Of a DNA stretch of 64,000 nt, positions 46,998 through 59,779 are shown in pieces. This DNA comes from Chaenocephalus aceratus (lineage: Eukaryota; Chordata; Actinopteri; Perciformes; Channichthyidae), in the NCBI GenBank assembly GCA_023974075.1, contig CM043785.1, forward strand, positions 22,323,169 through 22,387,168. Direction: 5' to 3'. Numbering within the stretch: position 1 is the stretch's first letter; each line of letters opens with the position of its first letter. The translations under genes and the position numbers were made by a program. The notes beneath the pieces were generated by a model, which saw only the letters and a list, made by a program, of their open reading frames with translations, was not told the origin of the DNA and searched no databases.

Positions 46998-49529
46998 GGA
47001 TCATTTGTTAATTCTGACCTGAGCCTACATTTTTGTTTGTTCGCACCACAAAAAACATTCTGACGTTGTGATAACTTCACGACATTCACTTGTTCAACTT
47101 ACTTAACTACTACTGTCACTGCTTTTATTATTGTTTGTCCTTTAAACTAATTATTCTTACATTATTATTGCTGGCAAATGAAATTTATTTCAGTAATTTG
47201 AGACGTCTGAAAGGTGATTCATTGCTCTGCATTGGTGAGTGATGATGTATTTGTTTATTTGTAGCTTCATTGCATCTCTCTTCTTTATAGTAACAATAGT
47301 GTTATTAAGTGACATGATTATGAATACATGTAGCTGTTAGTAGTCCAATTCAATCAATGAAAGGATTATTTGAAAACTGAGCAAAATAGTTGTGTCTGTT
47401 GTCTGAAACAATGCAGTTTACTGTAGTAATCCGCAACTTTTAAATATCTCAATTTCTTATATTTCTCAATTTTATTCCATGCAGCAACAAATATTCAACC
47501 CTTAGGGAGCAACCTGCTTTTATGAAGGACAATGTTTTCTTGCAGTTACCTCTACCACATCCCATAATTACCTGTTCATGTAAGCTTTAAGATGTTGTTA
47601 TAATGAGATATTTATCCTGTAATGGCAATGTCCTTCCATACTGTATCTAGTCTACCCCTTTCCAGATTGTTGAACATTTACATATATTACCTGAAAACAG
47701 GAAATTCTTATATTGAAAACCCACATCCATACAAAAACTAATCTTCTTTTAGCAACACGTGTTGATATGAGAATTAAAGGAGAAAGTAAATTATGAATTT
47801 CCACTACAGCCTTTGAGATTCAAAACCCAACAAAATATGTAAGTATGTATAATCTTAAACATAAATCAATATATATAGACACAGTCACTGTAAAGCGCAC
47901 ATTGAACTGCGGCCATTCTGTTATTTGTAGTCCCTTTAACCACAACACAAAAACGTGTGCTCTATTTTAGGAGTGCAGTCACGCCATTTAAATGCAGTGC
48001 AATGTCAACTCATCAACATAATTGAGATCAACTCAAATGTTGCGGATTATAACATTAAATTTACTTTATTAAATTCTTAATATGTGTTGTTGTCTCTGTC
48101 TTGCTTTACAATATGGATTAATAAACTATTCTTACTGCTACACAGAGTAAAAACGTGTTCATGCAGAGGGGGTTTGGTTCCAGTCTGTCATGTGTTGCTT
48201 GTATCATAAAAGTAGGCAGTCTGTTACGATCTGAAGTTTTACATTTAAACCAAACATGTAAACAGCTTCCGTGACAACCAGTTCATGGCATATGATATGC
48301 TAAAGGTTATACACGGTTGGGATCAATCCTTTAAAAATACATCAAGACAAAATCGTAACATCTCTTCACTGCACAGTGAGTACCTTTGACTCAATGGGTG
48401 GACAAGTGAGGAAAAACATAAACATTTAACAAGAAGCAGTTTAACTATACACAAAGTGGCAAAATGGCAGCTGTATTCCTTATTCTGCTAAACTCCATGG
48501 ATTCAATGTCTTATTTGACATATTTCTCAAACTTTATTGCAGTATACAGTAGCTGGCCTAATCTAAAAGTTGCTTTGAGAATTGTGCGCTTGTAGCCTCC
48601 AGATGTTCTGTCAGCTGACATATGTGCATGTTACCAGGCAACATACATCTTACAACCACCTTTGAGATTACTTGATCACTTCGACCGTTTAGCTTATCTA
48701 TGTGTATTTTTGCAATGGTCTGAAGCACAACAAACAAGATTTGTTACAGAAAAAGCTCACCTATACAAATTATTAAATACAATGATAACAAAAACACAGG
48801 TGGCAGCTGGTGGCTAAGATAACTTTTGGTTAGACATCTATTTTTTTCTTGTCATAACGCCACCACAGTTTATTTACCAGAGGTTGTATACAGTAGGCAT
48901 CCCCGGAAATGTAATGAACCATCAACTGAAGCTGAAGCAGATGGAAAGAGAGAGAAAGAGAGTGAAAGGGAGCATACAACAAAAGATAAATTAAACTGGA
49001 ATGATTTACCACCAATTAAATTAACAAGGTAACACAGTATTTGTTCATGTCTGAGGGTGTTTTGATTTTAAGGATCATTTGACATGTAGGAGCAGCATGT
49101 AGCGGTTCTGGAAATATCACTGCAGTCTAATGGTAATCTGAAACTAATGTTCCTTAAAAAAAAACATTAACTTCTATCATCACATTTAATTTGTTTTGTA
49201 AAAGAAAAGAAAAAACATGGGATGTTCAGACCTGATCCTCAGATTCTAATTGTAGAATATACGGTACATATATAATGCTGGAATATTCATTCCTGAAGCA
49301 CATGAAGTTTGCTAAATTATTCATCCCAGCTGTATTAAACTATTATTTTACTCTAGAGCGGTGAGCACTGCTAAATAAGGCAATAGGTATGCAGCAGCGT
49401 GTCTCTGCTGTTCAACATTGCTTTTCAGTCTTTTCTCACAGTTCATCACTCAGGATTTCTTTCTATATTGCATTTGAATTTTTAATTGGTGGATAAAGAA
49501 CAAGATATAAGAAACCATTTATTATAATA
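46998..49529. other. Intergenic, no gene recognised
   Basis: AT-rich non-coding sequence with no paired termini or domains that I can see. Confidence 0.45.
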
Positions 49530-52500
49530 AAATACATACTGTACCAGAAAACATTACTCTTGGGGTACTACACAGTCTGTCCTCCTACAAAAAACGACCA
49601 TATAGGTCGATTGTTCAGCAGCTAAATACGACCCAGAGTCACGTTTTAAAGTGTAGCACCTCTAGTGGTCGTGTAAGAAACAACATGCTCCTGTCGATTG
49701 CAAACGCTCCGGAGGGTCGTTTATTCACAAATAACCCTCTCTGGAAAATCCTAAATTGTGGAATAGTTTGGCCATTAAAATGCTTTTTTATTAGATTTCT
49801 AGCAAGAAGTGTATATTGTACTTTTATAATCTACGTCCAGTGGATGTGTAGGATCTACAGTTTGATAGATATATGAAGATGATTTGAGGTCTCGCCAGGA
49901 GAACGTGTACTGTATATGGGGCAACTTCCATGTAAAGTTAGCGTGGGTGAAAACAGTATTTCCGGTCTCGAAGTTTTCATAATAAAACCGGAAGTATTCC
50001 CCACACTGTCAAATGATTACACAGTGATATCTCCATTACTCATCCACTAAAAAACATCAGTTTATCCTTGTTAATTACACAATATTGATTGGTTTAAATT
50101 GTGTACAATGCTTTTGTGTTTTTAACTTTATTTAACTTCGATTCGGAGAAACAAATTGTTTTTTCGGAGTTTAGACACTACAGAGTTTCCGAAGACACTA
50201 CACTACCCAGAATCCCCAGCTATCGTTTGGGACTACAACATCCGCCTTGCTTTACAAACCCCGTGATTAGCCCTCAAGCTCTGTGATTGGATATTGGAGT
50301 GGCAGTGCGACAAGGTTACGCTGTCAAACAGCTCTTTGAAATGGAATGGAACCACGCCAGACTATCCAAAATTGGACTTGGACGGGTCCAGCCCGGCCTC
50401 CCCCCCCAGAATTACACTTGCTGGCTATTGTGTGTTTCGCAACGTCTCTACTGGGAAATGTAGTTTTAAAAGACGTTTTCGGATTTCCCACAATTAGAAG
50501 TTGCCAGTATTAAACTGTATACATCCCTGGAGGTTTAGGGGATACGAAACACATTGGTGTTATCAAATTTAAAACATATAATTAATACATGGGTGAAAAT
50601 TGCTTGTGTCCATAATGGGCAGCATTAATACCACATGACAGCTAAGGTCAGAAGAGCTTTATTTAACAGCTGGTCTTATGTCTGTGACCCCTCCTGTTGT
50701 TAATTGATAAGCCTGAAACATGCACTTGTCAAGGTTCAGATGCACATTTAGCAAATATGGCAGTAGCCATCGATCATCTTAAGTTAAGATACTTTATTGA
50801 TCCCAAGTTGGGAAATGTTTTTGTTACAGCAGCATGTACTACTTTGTTCTACTCCACTACAATTCAGAGGTTAACCTGGTATTTTTACTCTACTACATTT
50901 ATTTTTGTTACTTTGCAGATTCTGATTAATGATGTGAAATATAAACAACCCTTAAATCAGACTTTAGTTACACCTGAGTAAAATTCAGCCTCATCAGTTT
51001 GTCTGTTTTGCACATCCTCCTGTTAATATCTTTGGACGTCCTGCACTAAACTGTTTTATTGTAGAGATCACTACAGTATCTACTTGATATTTTCCATTCT
51101 ATATTTCTATCATTGACCCCTATTTTGCATGTAGGCTACTCTTAATATGTAAATGTTTTCATCAAATATAACTTATTCAACAACTAAATTCAACAACTAA
51201 ATTCAATAACGTGCTTTAACCACTAGGAGGTGCGGTTTAGACCAGTGGTCTAGTTAATAAAACATAATAATATTGTACATAATATGACTATAAACTTTAT
51301 TGTGAAATTAAAACAGAACGTTAAAGGAAAATACAGTTTCAGTCTCTCGATGTGAAGCTTATGCATTGTACCATGAACTTGTATAGACCTGTAACAGTCA
51401 ACTGCATGAGGAGTTGGAAAGGTAGTTCAGAAAATCAGTAATATCTTTAAAAACTACAAAAAAAGTCCCTTTCTATCAGCTGTGCACCGTTATGGTGTAA
51501 ATACAGACTATCTACTAATTGGATCAAATATAAAAGTCAGCCGAATTAGTGATGATACTGCAAGGAGACGTATTGTGTGAAAAGAAATGGAAGATGTTGT
51601 TTAATTGTTGATATATTTATGGTCCACGTCACGTATTCAGTTTTGGCGGCATCTCTTCCAGTTTGTCAAAAGGTCTTCTGATCAGGGCTCTATAAATACA
51701 TATCTAGGGCAGATATGTAATATTTAATGCAGCCGAACCGTGTATTGCAATGTCGTTATGTGATGACTTTCAAAGAGAAAAGCAAGAACACTCGGAATAA
51801 AGTATTATTATTTTTTTTTTTAATGTTTTCCGATTTCATATCACATAAACACCATATCCCGACGTGCATTGCGGCGTGATTTTAGCCTATCAAAACCTCT
51901 GAAAACAGAAATGTGTCTCTCAGAATCGAAAGAGAAAAACCTATGGGAAAAACACAAAAGCATTGTACACAATTTAAACCAATTAATGTCGTATAATTAA
52001 CTAGGATAAACTGATGTTTTTTAGTGGATGAGTAGTGCAGATATCACTGTTAAATCATTTGATCATTGGTTTTATTATGAAAACGGCGAGACCGGAAATA
52101 CTGTTTTCAACCCGTAACTTTACATGGAAGCTTGCTGCATATACACGTTCTCCTGACGAAACCTCAAATCATCTTCGTAATATCTATCAAACTATAGATC
52201 CTACATATCGACTGGACGTGGATTCTAAAAGTACAATATATACTTCTCGCTAGAAATCTAATCATAAAGCATTTAATGGCCAAACTATCCTACAATTTAG
52301 GATTTTACAGAGAGGGTTATTTGTGAATAAACAACCCTCTGTCTTTCAAACCTTTATTTATTCAGATTGGTCCCTTGAGATCATAGATCTCTTTTTCAAG
52401 GGAGACCTGCAGCATATAGGTTCCACATGAAACATAAAACAATAAAGGACATTATACATTATATTTACAGGATACATAGTTATAGACATTTACAAGTGCC

Positions 52501-53530
52501 CATTGTATCAGCAAGCATTTCATTTACCCTAGCTTTAAAAACATGCAGAGGAATGAGATTGCTCAGTTTCAATTCTTGCTGAAGATTGTTCCAAGCAAGT
52601 GGAGCTGCGCACATAAAAGCTGTCTTACCTAAGACAGTCCTTGCTCTTGGCACATCTAACAAGACTACATCATGTGACCTCAGACAATAGCTGCTTGCAA
52701 CTCTCTGTGTGATCAGCGAGCAGATATAATACGGGAGTTTACCCAACAAAGCTTTATAGATAAAAGTGTACCAGTGACTGAGCCTCCGTACAGAGAGTGA
52801 TGGTAAACCTGCCTTGGTATACAGTGTACAGTGATGTGTAAGCGCTTTACAATTTGTGACAAATCTCAGAGCACTGTGATACGCAGCATCCAATTTGCTC
52901 AGGTAATTGGCCGGTGCATTCATATACAACAAATCCCCATAGTCCAGCACAGGTAAAAAGGTCACAGTGACTAGCCTTTTCCTGGCCTCAAGCGAGAAAC
53001 AGGACTTGTTTCTGAAAAAGAAACCTAGCCTAACCCTCAGTTTTTTAAGCAGGTTATTGACATGAAGTTTAAAAGAGAGACAATCATCAAGCCAGATACC
53101 CAGGTATTTGTAACAGGCAACAACTTCAAGTTTTGTTCCTTGCGTAGTTACAATATCTAAAACAGGCTCTGGTGTCTTTTTAGCTTTTGAAAAGAGCATT
53201 ACCTTGGTTTTATCCACATTTAAAAGAAGCTTTAATTCAGAGAGCTGAGTCTGAATAGTGTTAAAAACAGCCTGTAATGTAACAACAGCCTCCTTAATGG
53301 AGGGACCTGCACAATACATCACAGTATCATCCGCACTGTAACGTTTGCATTGAACGGGAGCACTAGAGGCCGACAATTTAAAAACGTAATTATAGGTCGT
53401 ATTAAGCGCTTGAACAAACAACATATTTGGTCGTAATAAGGGCTTAAACAATCGACCCATTTGGTCGTATGAGTTGGAGGACTTGTTGGTACTACATTAT
53501 AGGAGTCTCTTTTCCAGCTCAATGTATTCC
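49530..53530. mobile_element. 4-kb element with long terminal inverted repeats, right arm split by a LINE
   Basis: Left arm 49530-50120 and right arm 51955-52342 plus 53341-53530 are inverted copies. Shared words include ACGACCATATAGGTCGATTG against ACGACCAAATGGGTCGATTG near the outer ends, TTATTCACAAATAACCCTCT, GGCCAAACTATCCTACAATT in antisense, and GTGTACAATGCTTTTGTG. Arms total about 590 bp. The outermost match is diffuse and I could not define a target duplication. The middle (50290-51950) is mosaic and non-coding. No transposase is recognised and the superfamily is unknown to me. Confidence 0.7.
52343..53340 (-). pseudogene. 5'-truncated LINE: reverse transcriptase C-terminal part plus 3' tail
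   Basis: The 326-codon frame 53460-52480 is chimeric. Its first 39 residues are translated inverted-repeat sequence; LINE homology begins at YSADDTVMYC (catalytic Asp pair with one odd Ser) and continues with LLNVDKTKVMLFSKA, KYLGIWLDDCLSFKLH, FLPVLDYGDLLYMNAPA and PLAWNNLQQELKLSNLIPLH. A 130-bp tail ending AATAAAGGTTTGAAAG follows. The clade is uncertain (I- or Nimb-like is a guess). It is open to the end, so the insertion is fairly recent. Confidence 0.8.
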
Positions 53531-55904
53531 CTATGTTGAGGCCCAGTAAATACCAACTCTACTCAGTGGCGTTTTTATATGAACAAAAGTGGTGGGGCAC
53601 AAAAAACTTAGATATAAGCTTCTGCAGTGAGGTTCGTGGCTGGTGAGGCACTGGCACTGACTCTTCAGGTTTACAAATATTATATTTTGACCTAAATCAA
53701 AATATAATATTATTTTCAAAAGCTTTTTTTGTCTGATGCTTCAATTAATTTTAAACAGACAGTTCAACAAAAGGATACCCAAAAAATGTAATTATATCAT
53801 TTAAATATTGAATTGTTCTCTCTTAGTAAGATCCCATTTTCAATAAAATTGCAGTCTTACCTTGACTTGAAGATTAAGTCCATTTGCCTATCCCTCTGGA
53901 CAAAAATCTCTATTACTTTTTTGTAAAAGTCCTCCTTATGTTCTTGTAGTTTCAAAAGTCTATCATAAATCTAATCTAATCAATAGATTTATGATTAGAA
54001 AATTAGAAAAGTAGGGTAGACATGTGGATATTATCCGGCTGAACAAAACGTGCATTTATCTAACAGCTACGTTTCCCACAGATCTTATTTGGAGGTATTT
54101 TCTAAAATCCTATGGAGAAATCTCATTGCTTTTTTGTCGAGGGAAGCCATGCGCAGCTTACTTCCGGGTTTTAGGACGCGTCACTGCAGCTCTCTCATCT
54201 CCTCTTCACACACCACACTTTTCAGCGGCACACGTACTTACAGCCAATCAGCTCTGAATTATGTGAGATGACGTATGGTGGGGATGGCAGCTCTATGCCC
54301 CTATGGTCATTATTTTTTTGCCACACACATTAAATAGGAAAATATTCTGAGCATGTGTAGTGTAGTTTTTACAGTCACCATTGACTTAGACAGTGAGAGG
54401 GAGGGGCAGGATCGGGGTTTGTCCCACATGGCTCTAAACAGCTCAATAGGCACACACTGTAGACACTAATTAGAAGAACACAGACTAAAACAGCAATGTA
54501 CAGATGAATCAGATGCTTAAACATGATCTTAAAATATATTTTATATATATTGTTTTTTTTGCATTTTTTTGTAATCATTATTTTTAATCCTTTCTGCTGA
54601 CACTAGGTGGGGCTGTGCCATGGCTATGCACCATGTATTGTTTTCTAAAGGAGACATGCTGTTTTATTCTAAGAGCAAGCTTGGATCCACACTCTAAATA
54701 AGGTAATTGTAACACAACAACTCATGACTGCTGCATAGGAGTGCTGGTTTGCTGTTCTGTGTCACACTACTTGACAGGTCGTTCATTTTAAGAAGCCTAT
54801 TACCCACCCCAACACCGGAGAAGCAAAGCAACATAAAGCTGTCAATGTCCTTAGCACTGTTCCTTTCAAAATAAAAATATTTATATCTGGTGGTTAAAAT
54901 AATTTACTGCTTCTGCCCCTCACAAAAAATGTGTTAGTGTTCTTGCCACCATTTCTTTGTGAGATGATTGAATGATCTCTTTGTTAGTAAGCTTCATAAA
55001 GCTGTCCAGGGGATGCCTTTCATCGTGAAAACCGTTTGCTCTTTAGTGTGCCCACTAAGACTGCTTACAGTGAATGCGTCTAACAGCAATCCTAATTCTT
55101 AAAGCCGTTTAAGAACAAAGGCAATTTACATGTTTTGGTATTAGCCACTATCAAATAATTAATTAGAAATAGTATAATAGGATTCACTAATTGTTTTAAT
55201 CCAAGGAAAGAAAATGTGCTGTACTATTTTATTTTGGTCTGAAAAACCTCTATAAATGACATTGTTCTCAGATCGATAAGGGGATATGCTGCTATCTTCC
55301 ATACGTGTGATTTGGATATCATTTAAAATTATTTTGTTAACTACTTTGATGCCTGTGTGAGTTTGTGCAGGCAGAACTAAGCTTTCAACCAGTGTGGAAA
55401 ATATCAAGGTTAATGTTTGATGCATGAACTGAATGTGACATTTTCCCTCCTGCCCTAAACTGCTTTGATAAGCTATACAGTCTGAAATCTAAATGGTTTG
55501 TGGCAGTGAAATGTCACTTTGACCAGTAATAGAAGTTTGTATTTTTGTTTCTGATAGTCCATGTGTCAATCCCGTAAATCTGATTTTACACCAAAACACT
55601 AATCACTAACTACCACAAAAAGCCAAAAATATCAATTTTTTCTTTCCTTCCTTTTTCATTATTAGGTTTTGTGAATTTACAGCCATGGATAACTCCACTT
55701 TATTATGCAGTGCAAATGTTATTGTACACAACGGCATGATTCACCAGTAGCCTCCAGTTCATTTGTTAACTTTAGTAAATGCATGAGTGAAAGCTTTGTT
55801 CTTGGCCTTTCAAACATGGTTCAATAAATATTTAAGGCAATCATGCGTGAATCAAGGCGTGAATTATCATAATGAGAGAGATTACGGTGCTGTATCACAG
55901 AGAT
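53531..55904. other. Intergenic, no gene recognised
   Basis: Mostly AT-rich non-coding sequence. TACTCAGTGGCGTTTTTATA at 53558 looks like a possible hAT end, but no partner terminus was found. Frames such as 55159-55425 show no domain. Confidence 0.4.
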
Positions 55905-56096
55905 TTTGTTAGGCTTCCTCGTAAAGAGACACAAAGCTTGAACCCGCTATGCAAGAACACTGGGACGGAGACTTAGGTGAAGTGTCAAAAAGATTTAATA
56001 AATCCACAAAAACCAGGCAGGGGACAAAGCAAACTCTGAACAGAGTGGGGAGAACGTGGAGCAGGGCTGAGACGGAGGTTGGACTGGACGTGGCAG

Positions 56097-58476
56097 CAGG
56101 GGCGGATCTAGACAAATATTCATGGTGTGGCAAGAGGGTGGCAGGAGATTTTGAGGGGTGGCATCCCCTGACAGAAGTATATGCTGATTTAAATCGCAAT
56201 CATATCAATCAATTAGGGGTGTAACGGTACACGTACCCGTACTGAAATTATTCAGTACGGGCCCTTCGGTTCGGTACACGTGTGTACCGAACGAATATAG
56301 CGTTAAACGTAAAAAATTGAGAACATGAACAATTTTCTGGAAGTAATCTATATCATAGAGCGACCAAGTAATTTCATTGGACGAGAGGCATACTATGAGA
56401 GCTGGTCACAGGAATGCTCAAATGTAGTCAGTAATTTAAGGAACTGTCAAAATGGCGAACGCAGATAAAGTTGAGCTGAAAATCCTCCAGCATAATTGAA
56501 GTCTCCGGTTTGGGAACATTTTGGTTTCGCAGTTACATACAAGGATGACGGACAAAGACAGGTGGACCGAAACAAAGCTGTTTGTCGGCATTGTTCAACT
56601 AACATTGGTTACGCGGCTGGCATCACCCGAATGTGAATATCACCGGTACCAAAAGAAAACAGACTGAAGTGCAAACCCAACTCCCGCTAGCATGTAAGCC
56701 TCCACCACTCGCAGAAAGTTGCCTTATGTTGCCATGTTAGCAAAGTGCTACCTGGCTGTATCTGCTGCCTCTGTCCCTAGAGAGGGTGTTCTCCACAGCA
56801 GGAGACATTGTTAGTGCCAGCAGATCTGCCCTTTCAGCAGCAATGTGGAAAAGTTCACCTTTCTTTAAACAACATGAAAATACAATGACAAGCAAGTCCT
56901 AATGTCAAGCTGGCTGCTCAGGTACTAGTACAGTTCAAATACAGATTATTTCAGTTCATCGAAATGCTGCACCTTAATGTTTATTTTACTATATTTTGTA
57001 TTTATTTGAATACATTAGTCACAGTTTAATAATAATTTAAAAAAAATATTTAATGTTTTGTGATAATTTTTTCTGCTGTACCAAAAACGTACCGAACCGT
57101 GACCTAAAAACGAGCTACGTACCGAACCGAAATGTTTGTGAACCCTACAATCAATTTTAACTTGGAAAGCCACACAATTAATATTTTAACTCAATCACAT
57201 GATCACGATGATCACGTGATATTATTGTGGCACATCAGTAAAGCCTTACATATAAGGTGGCAGACGTAATTTAATGAATTTTAACTGAATGAGTTTGTTT
57301 CACTCTGACCAGCAGGGGTACCAAATCTATGCAGACTGCTGCAATGAGTACATTAATTAACTGTCTCATCGATGTTTGTCTGAATGAATATGATACTATT
57401 AACAATCATATTATTCCTATCAGCTGTCAATCACTGTTAATAAATAATAATAATAATAATAGATTTAATTTGTTAGCGTTTTTACAGGTGCTCAAAGACG
57501 CTTTACAGATATAGTGAAGAACTGTTATGATTCACATATTCATTTATTATTGAATAAACTATATTTTTTGGAGGAGTTAATGATGAATGTTCATCAAGAT
57601 GCTTGCTCACAGTCCTTCACATTTTAAAAACAAGTAATTATATCATTATTGATATACAGTTACAACCTTGACTTTACATTAGAAAGAACAAACATTAAAG
57701 AAGTGACTAACTGCATCAGTTAGGGTTAAAAAAACATGTATTCAGCTAAAACATAAACATCGCTGCAGTTATTATCCAGTGGAAGGTCCTTACCTACTGG
57801 CCTAGTTACATCAAAGTGGTTACTTTCTGTTGGCTGGGCAGTGTAGTTTTACACACCGTCTTATTTTACTTTCTCAGGACTTAAAACTGTTTTTTGGGGG
57901 CAGACCCCCACAAAGAAAAAAATATATACACGCATACAAGGTCATCATCTTAACAGTTTGTTATTCTCATCGAGTCATCCGTGAGCAGAGCATCAAGTTG
58001 GCATGTCTATTACAGCTGAATGCGGCGATTACTATTTTGTTCAGCAAAACGCCTCACAAACTTATTAAGATCAACAGCTGTAATGCGTTTTGATTCAATG
58101 CTGAGTACAGCCAAACTTGACATTCTCTTCTCTGTCATTGACGACCGCAACTACCTCATTCCTTCAGTGCTTGGGTCCGAACCATAGACTGGTCCGAACG
58201 AAAGGCTTCTCGTTTTGCGCCGTCCCCCGTTCAAGTGAATTCGCCACCAATCATATTTCCACTCTCGCGCCAGGACCGGGGGAGGGGTTACATGACGTGC
58301 ATCTTGTGGTGCATTCACTTGCACTCGGACATTAGAGACTTTCTCTCATAAATGTCCGATGAGCCACAACTTTTATTTCAAAACAAAGATGCCAACTGGG
58401 GTGGCAGCTGGGGTGGCAAGGCTATTGTTTAGGGTGGCAGTTGCCACCCCATGCCACCCCGGTAGATCCGCCCCTG
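56097..58476. mobile_element. hAT element (TSD CGTGGCAG), non-autonomous
   Basis: The left end CAGGGGCGGATCTAGAC and the right end, in reverse complement CAGGGGCGGATCTACC, are flanked by the perfect 8-bp duplication CGTGGCAG (56089-56096 and 58477-58484). Subterminal GGGTGGCA repeats lie at both ends (56140-56170 and 58395-58460). Its right 700 bp match 20300-20705, where a transposase fragment lies next to the related segment. A second hAT is inserted at 56214-57147. Confidence 0.92.
56214..57147. mobile_element. hAT element (TSD CAATCAAT) nested in another hAT
   Basis: 934 bp starting TAGGGGTGTAACGGTACAC and ending GTGAACCCTA, flanked by the perfect 8-bp duplication CAATCAAT (56206-56213 and 57148-57155). 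Subterminal GTACCGAAC motifs occur in both orientations (56270-56300 and 57085-57125), and a GTACGGGCCC/TTCGGTTCGGTAC stem lies near the left end. Within the interior, CTGTCCCTAGAGAGGGTGTTC and a CAGCAGGAGACATTGTTAG-like part resemble a decayed hAT transposase C-terminal region, without an open frame. Confidence 0.92.
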
Positions 58477-58890
58477 CGTGGCAGGCAGGACGGAATGGAA
58501 TGTGGAGTTTCTGGAACAGGCAAAAAACAGAACAGGATTAGCATACGAAAAAATCCAACAGAAAATACATAAGAACTAGAAAATCTAGTCAGCCGGAACT
58601 GGAGTTTTTACCACTGTGAGTATACAAAGAACTGGCGAAGTCTGATGATCGAAACGGAGTTTTAAGCAGCAGCAGGTGAGTGGTGGTAATCAGTGATGAT
58701 GAGAAACAGGAGCGGAGGTGAGTTGGCGGAAAACGGAAAGTAGGTCAACCACGCCCAGCCAGGAAGACAGACAAACAGATGATAGACAAACAAACAGAAA
58801 AAAGGAGAAGGAGATACCGCAATTCCTCACAGATTTGTGGAAATGCTTCGAGAAACCCCTGGTGTGCTGGCTTACATGTACATGGAAACC

Positions 58891-59779
58891 AGTGCGTTGA
58901 CTTGTTGTGTGTATCATTTTAGATAAAGTACAAATATAAAATCACTAATATGAAATGTTGCACTAGCCACAGATGCTTTTACACTCTAAATTATAATGAC
59001 TTTTAAATTAATTGCCATTGCTAAACAAGTTCAATCAATGAGGCTATTTCTGACATGAAAAGCTCTCTGTATTTTCCAGTATAGTCGACAGAGTTGTGGT
59101 GTCAGTGGGTTTTTTCCCTGTTAGGGCACACACAGGGCATATCTCCCCAGCCGCCCTCAGGAAAACTATCTACAATTCTTACTTTGCACATTTTTTCCAT
59201 CCTCGAAAGAACACATTTTCTTTTTCATAAACTTTTCTTTCAATTCCATTATACTGCTAGCTGCTACTCTGTCTCCGAGGTCTCTGCCATGTGGTTTTTA
59301 ATCATTCCAGAAAGGTGAAACAGCTTTAAACTAATGACAAAATGAATTCACTTATGTAAAGAAATGTGCTTGAGAACAATTACAAGCAAGCTCAATGGTA
59401 TTTACTTGCATTGTAGCACAATGAAACACAATTAAACCAACCCCTTTGCACACTTATATATAATGGGAGATAAATAGTTATTCAAACAACAGACTCATTA
59501 TACTCAAACCATTGGGCTACTTCCAGTAAACCCAAAGTTGCGTGGTTGAATACACAAAAAATGAACACCATATTGGGAAACTACTTCATGTGAGCTAACT
59601 CTGAAGTAATATCACAACCTTCCCAGGCCCTAAACCAGTGTGCATCGGATGAAAACTCTAACTGACTGTTGTTTTTGTTTTAATTAATTAATTGAACTCT
59701 TAAAATGAATGTAATAAACAGCAGCACCACAAACAAATATTCATTTAATTAATATCAGTTGTGTTCATAGGACATGACA
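58891..59779. other. Intergenic, no gene recognised
   Basis: AT-rich and non-coding; short frames only. Confidence 0.45.

Larger units (their letters stand above)
55905..58890 (-). repeat. LTR-like repeat interrupted by hAT-in-hAT
   Basis: Sequence at 55905-56096 continues after the hAT target duplication at 58485-58890 as purine-rich non-coding sequence (GAACAGAGTGGGGAGAACG; AGGAAGACAGACAAACAG). The composition resembles antisense fish LTR or leader sequence and the repeat at 16600-18370. No paired LTR or coding region seen, so the class is uncertain. Confidence 0.3.

Noticed and set aside
53558..54605. hAT-like CAGTGGCG terminus at 53562
   Set aside because: No matching inverted end or 8-bp duplication was found downstream.
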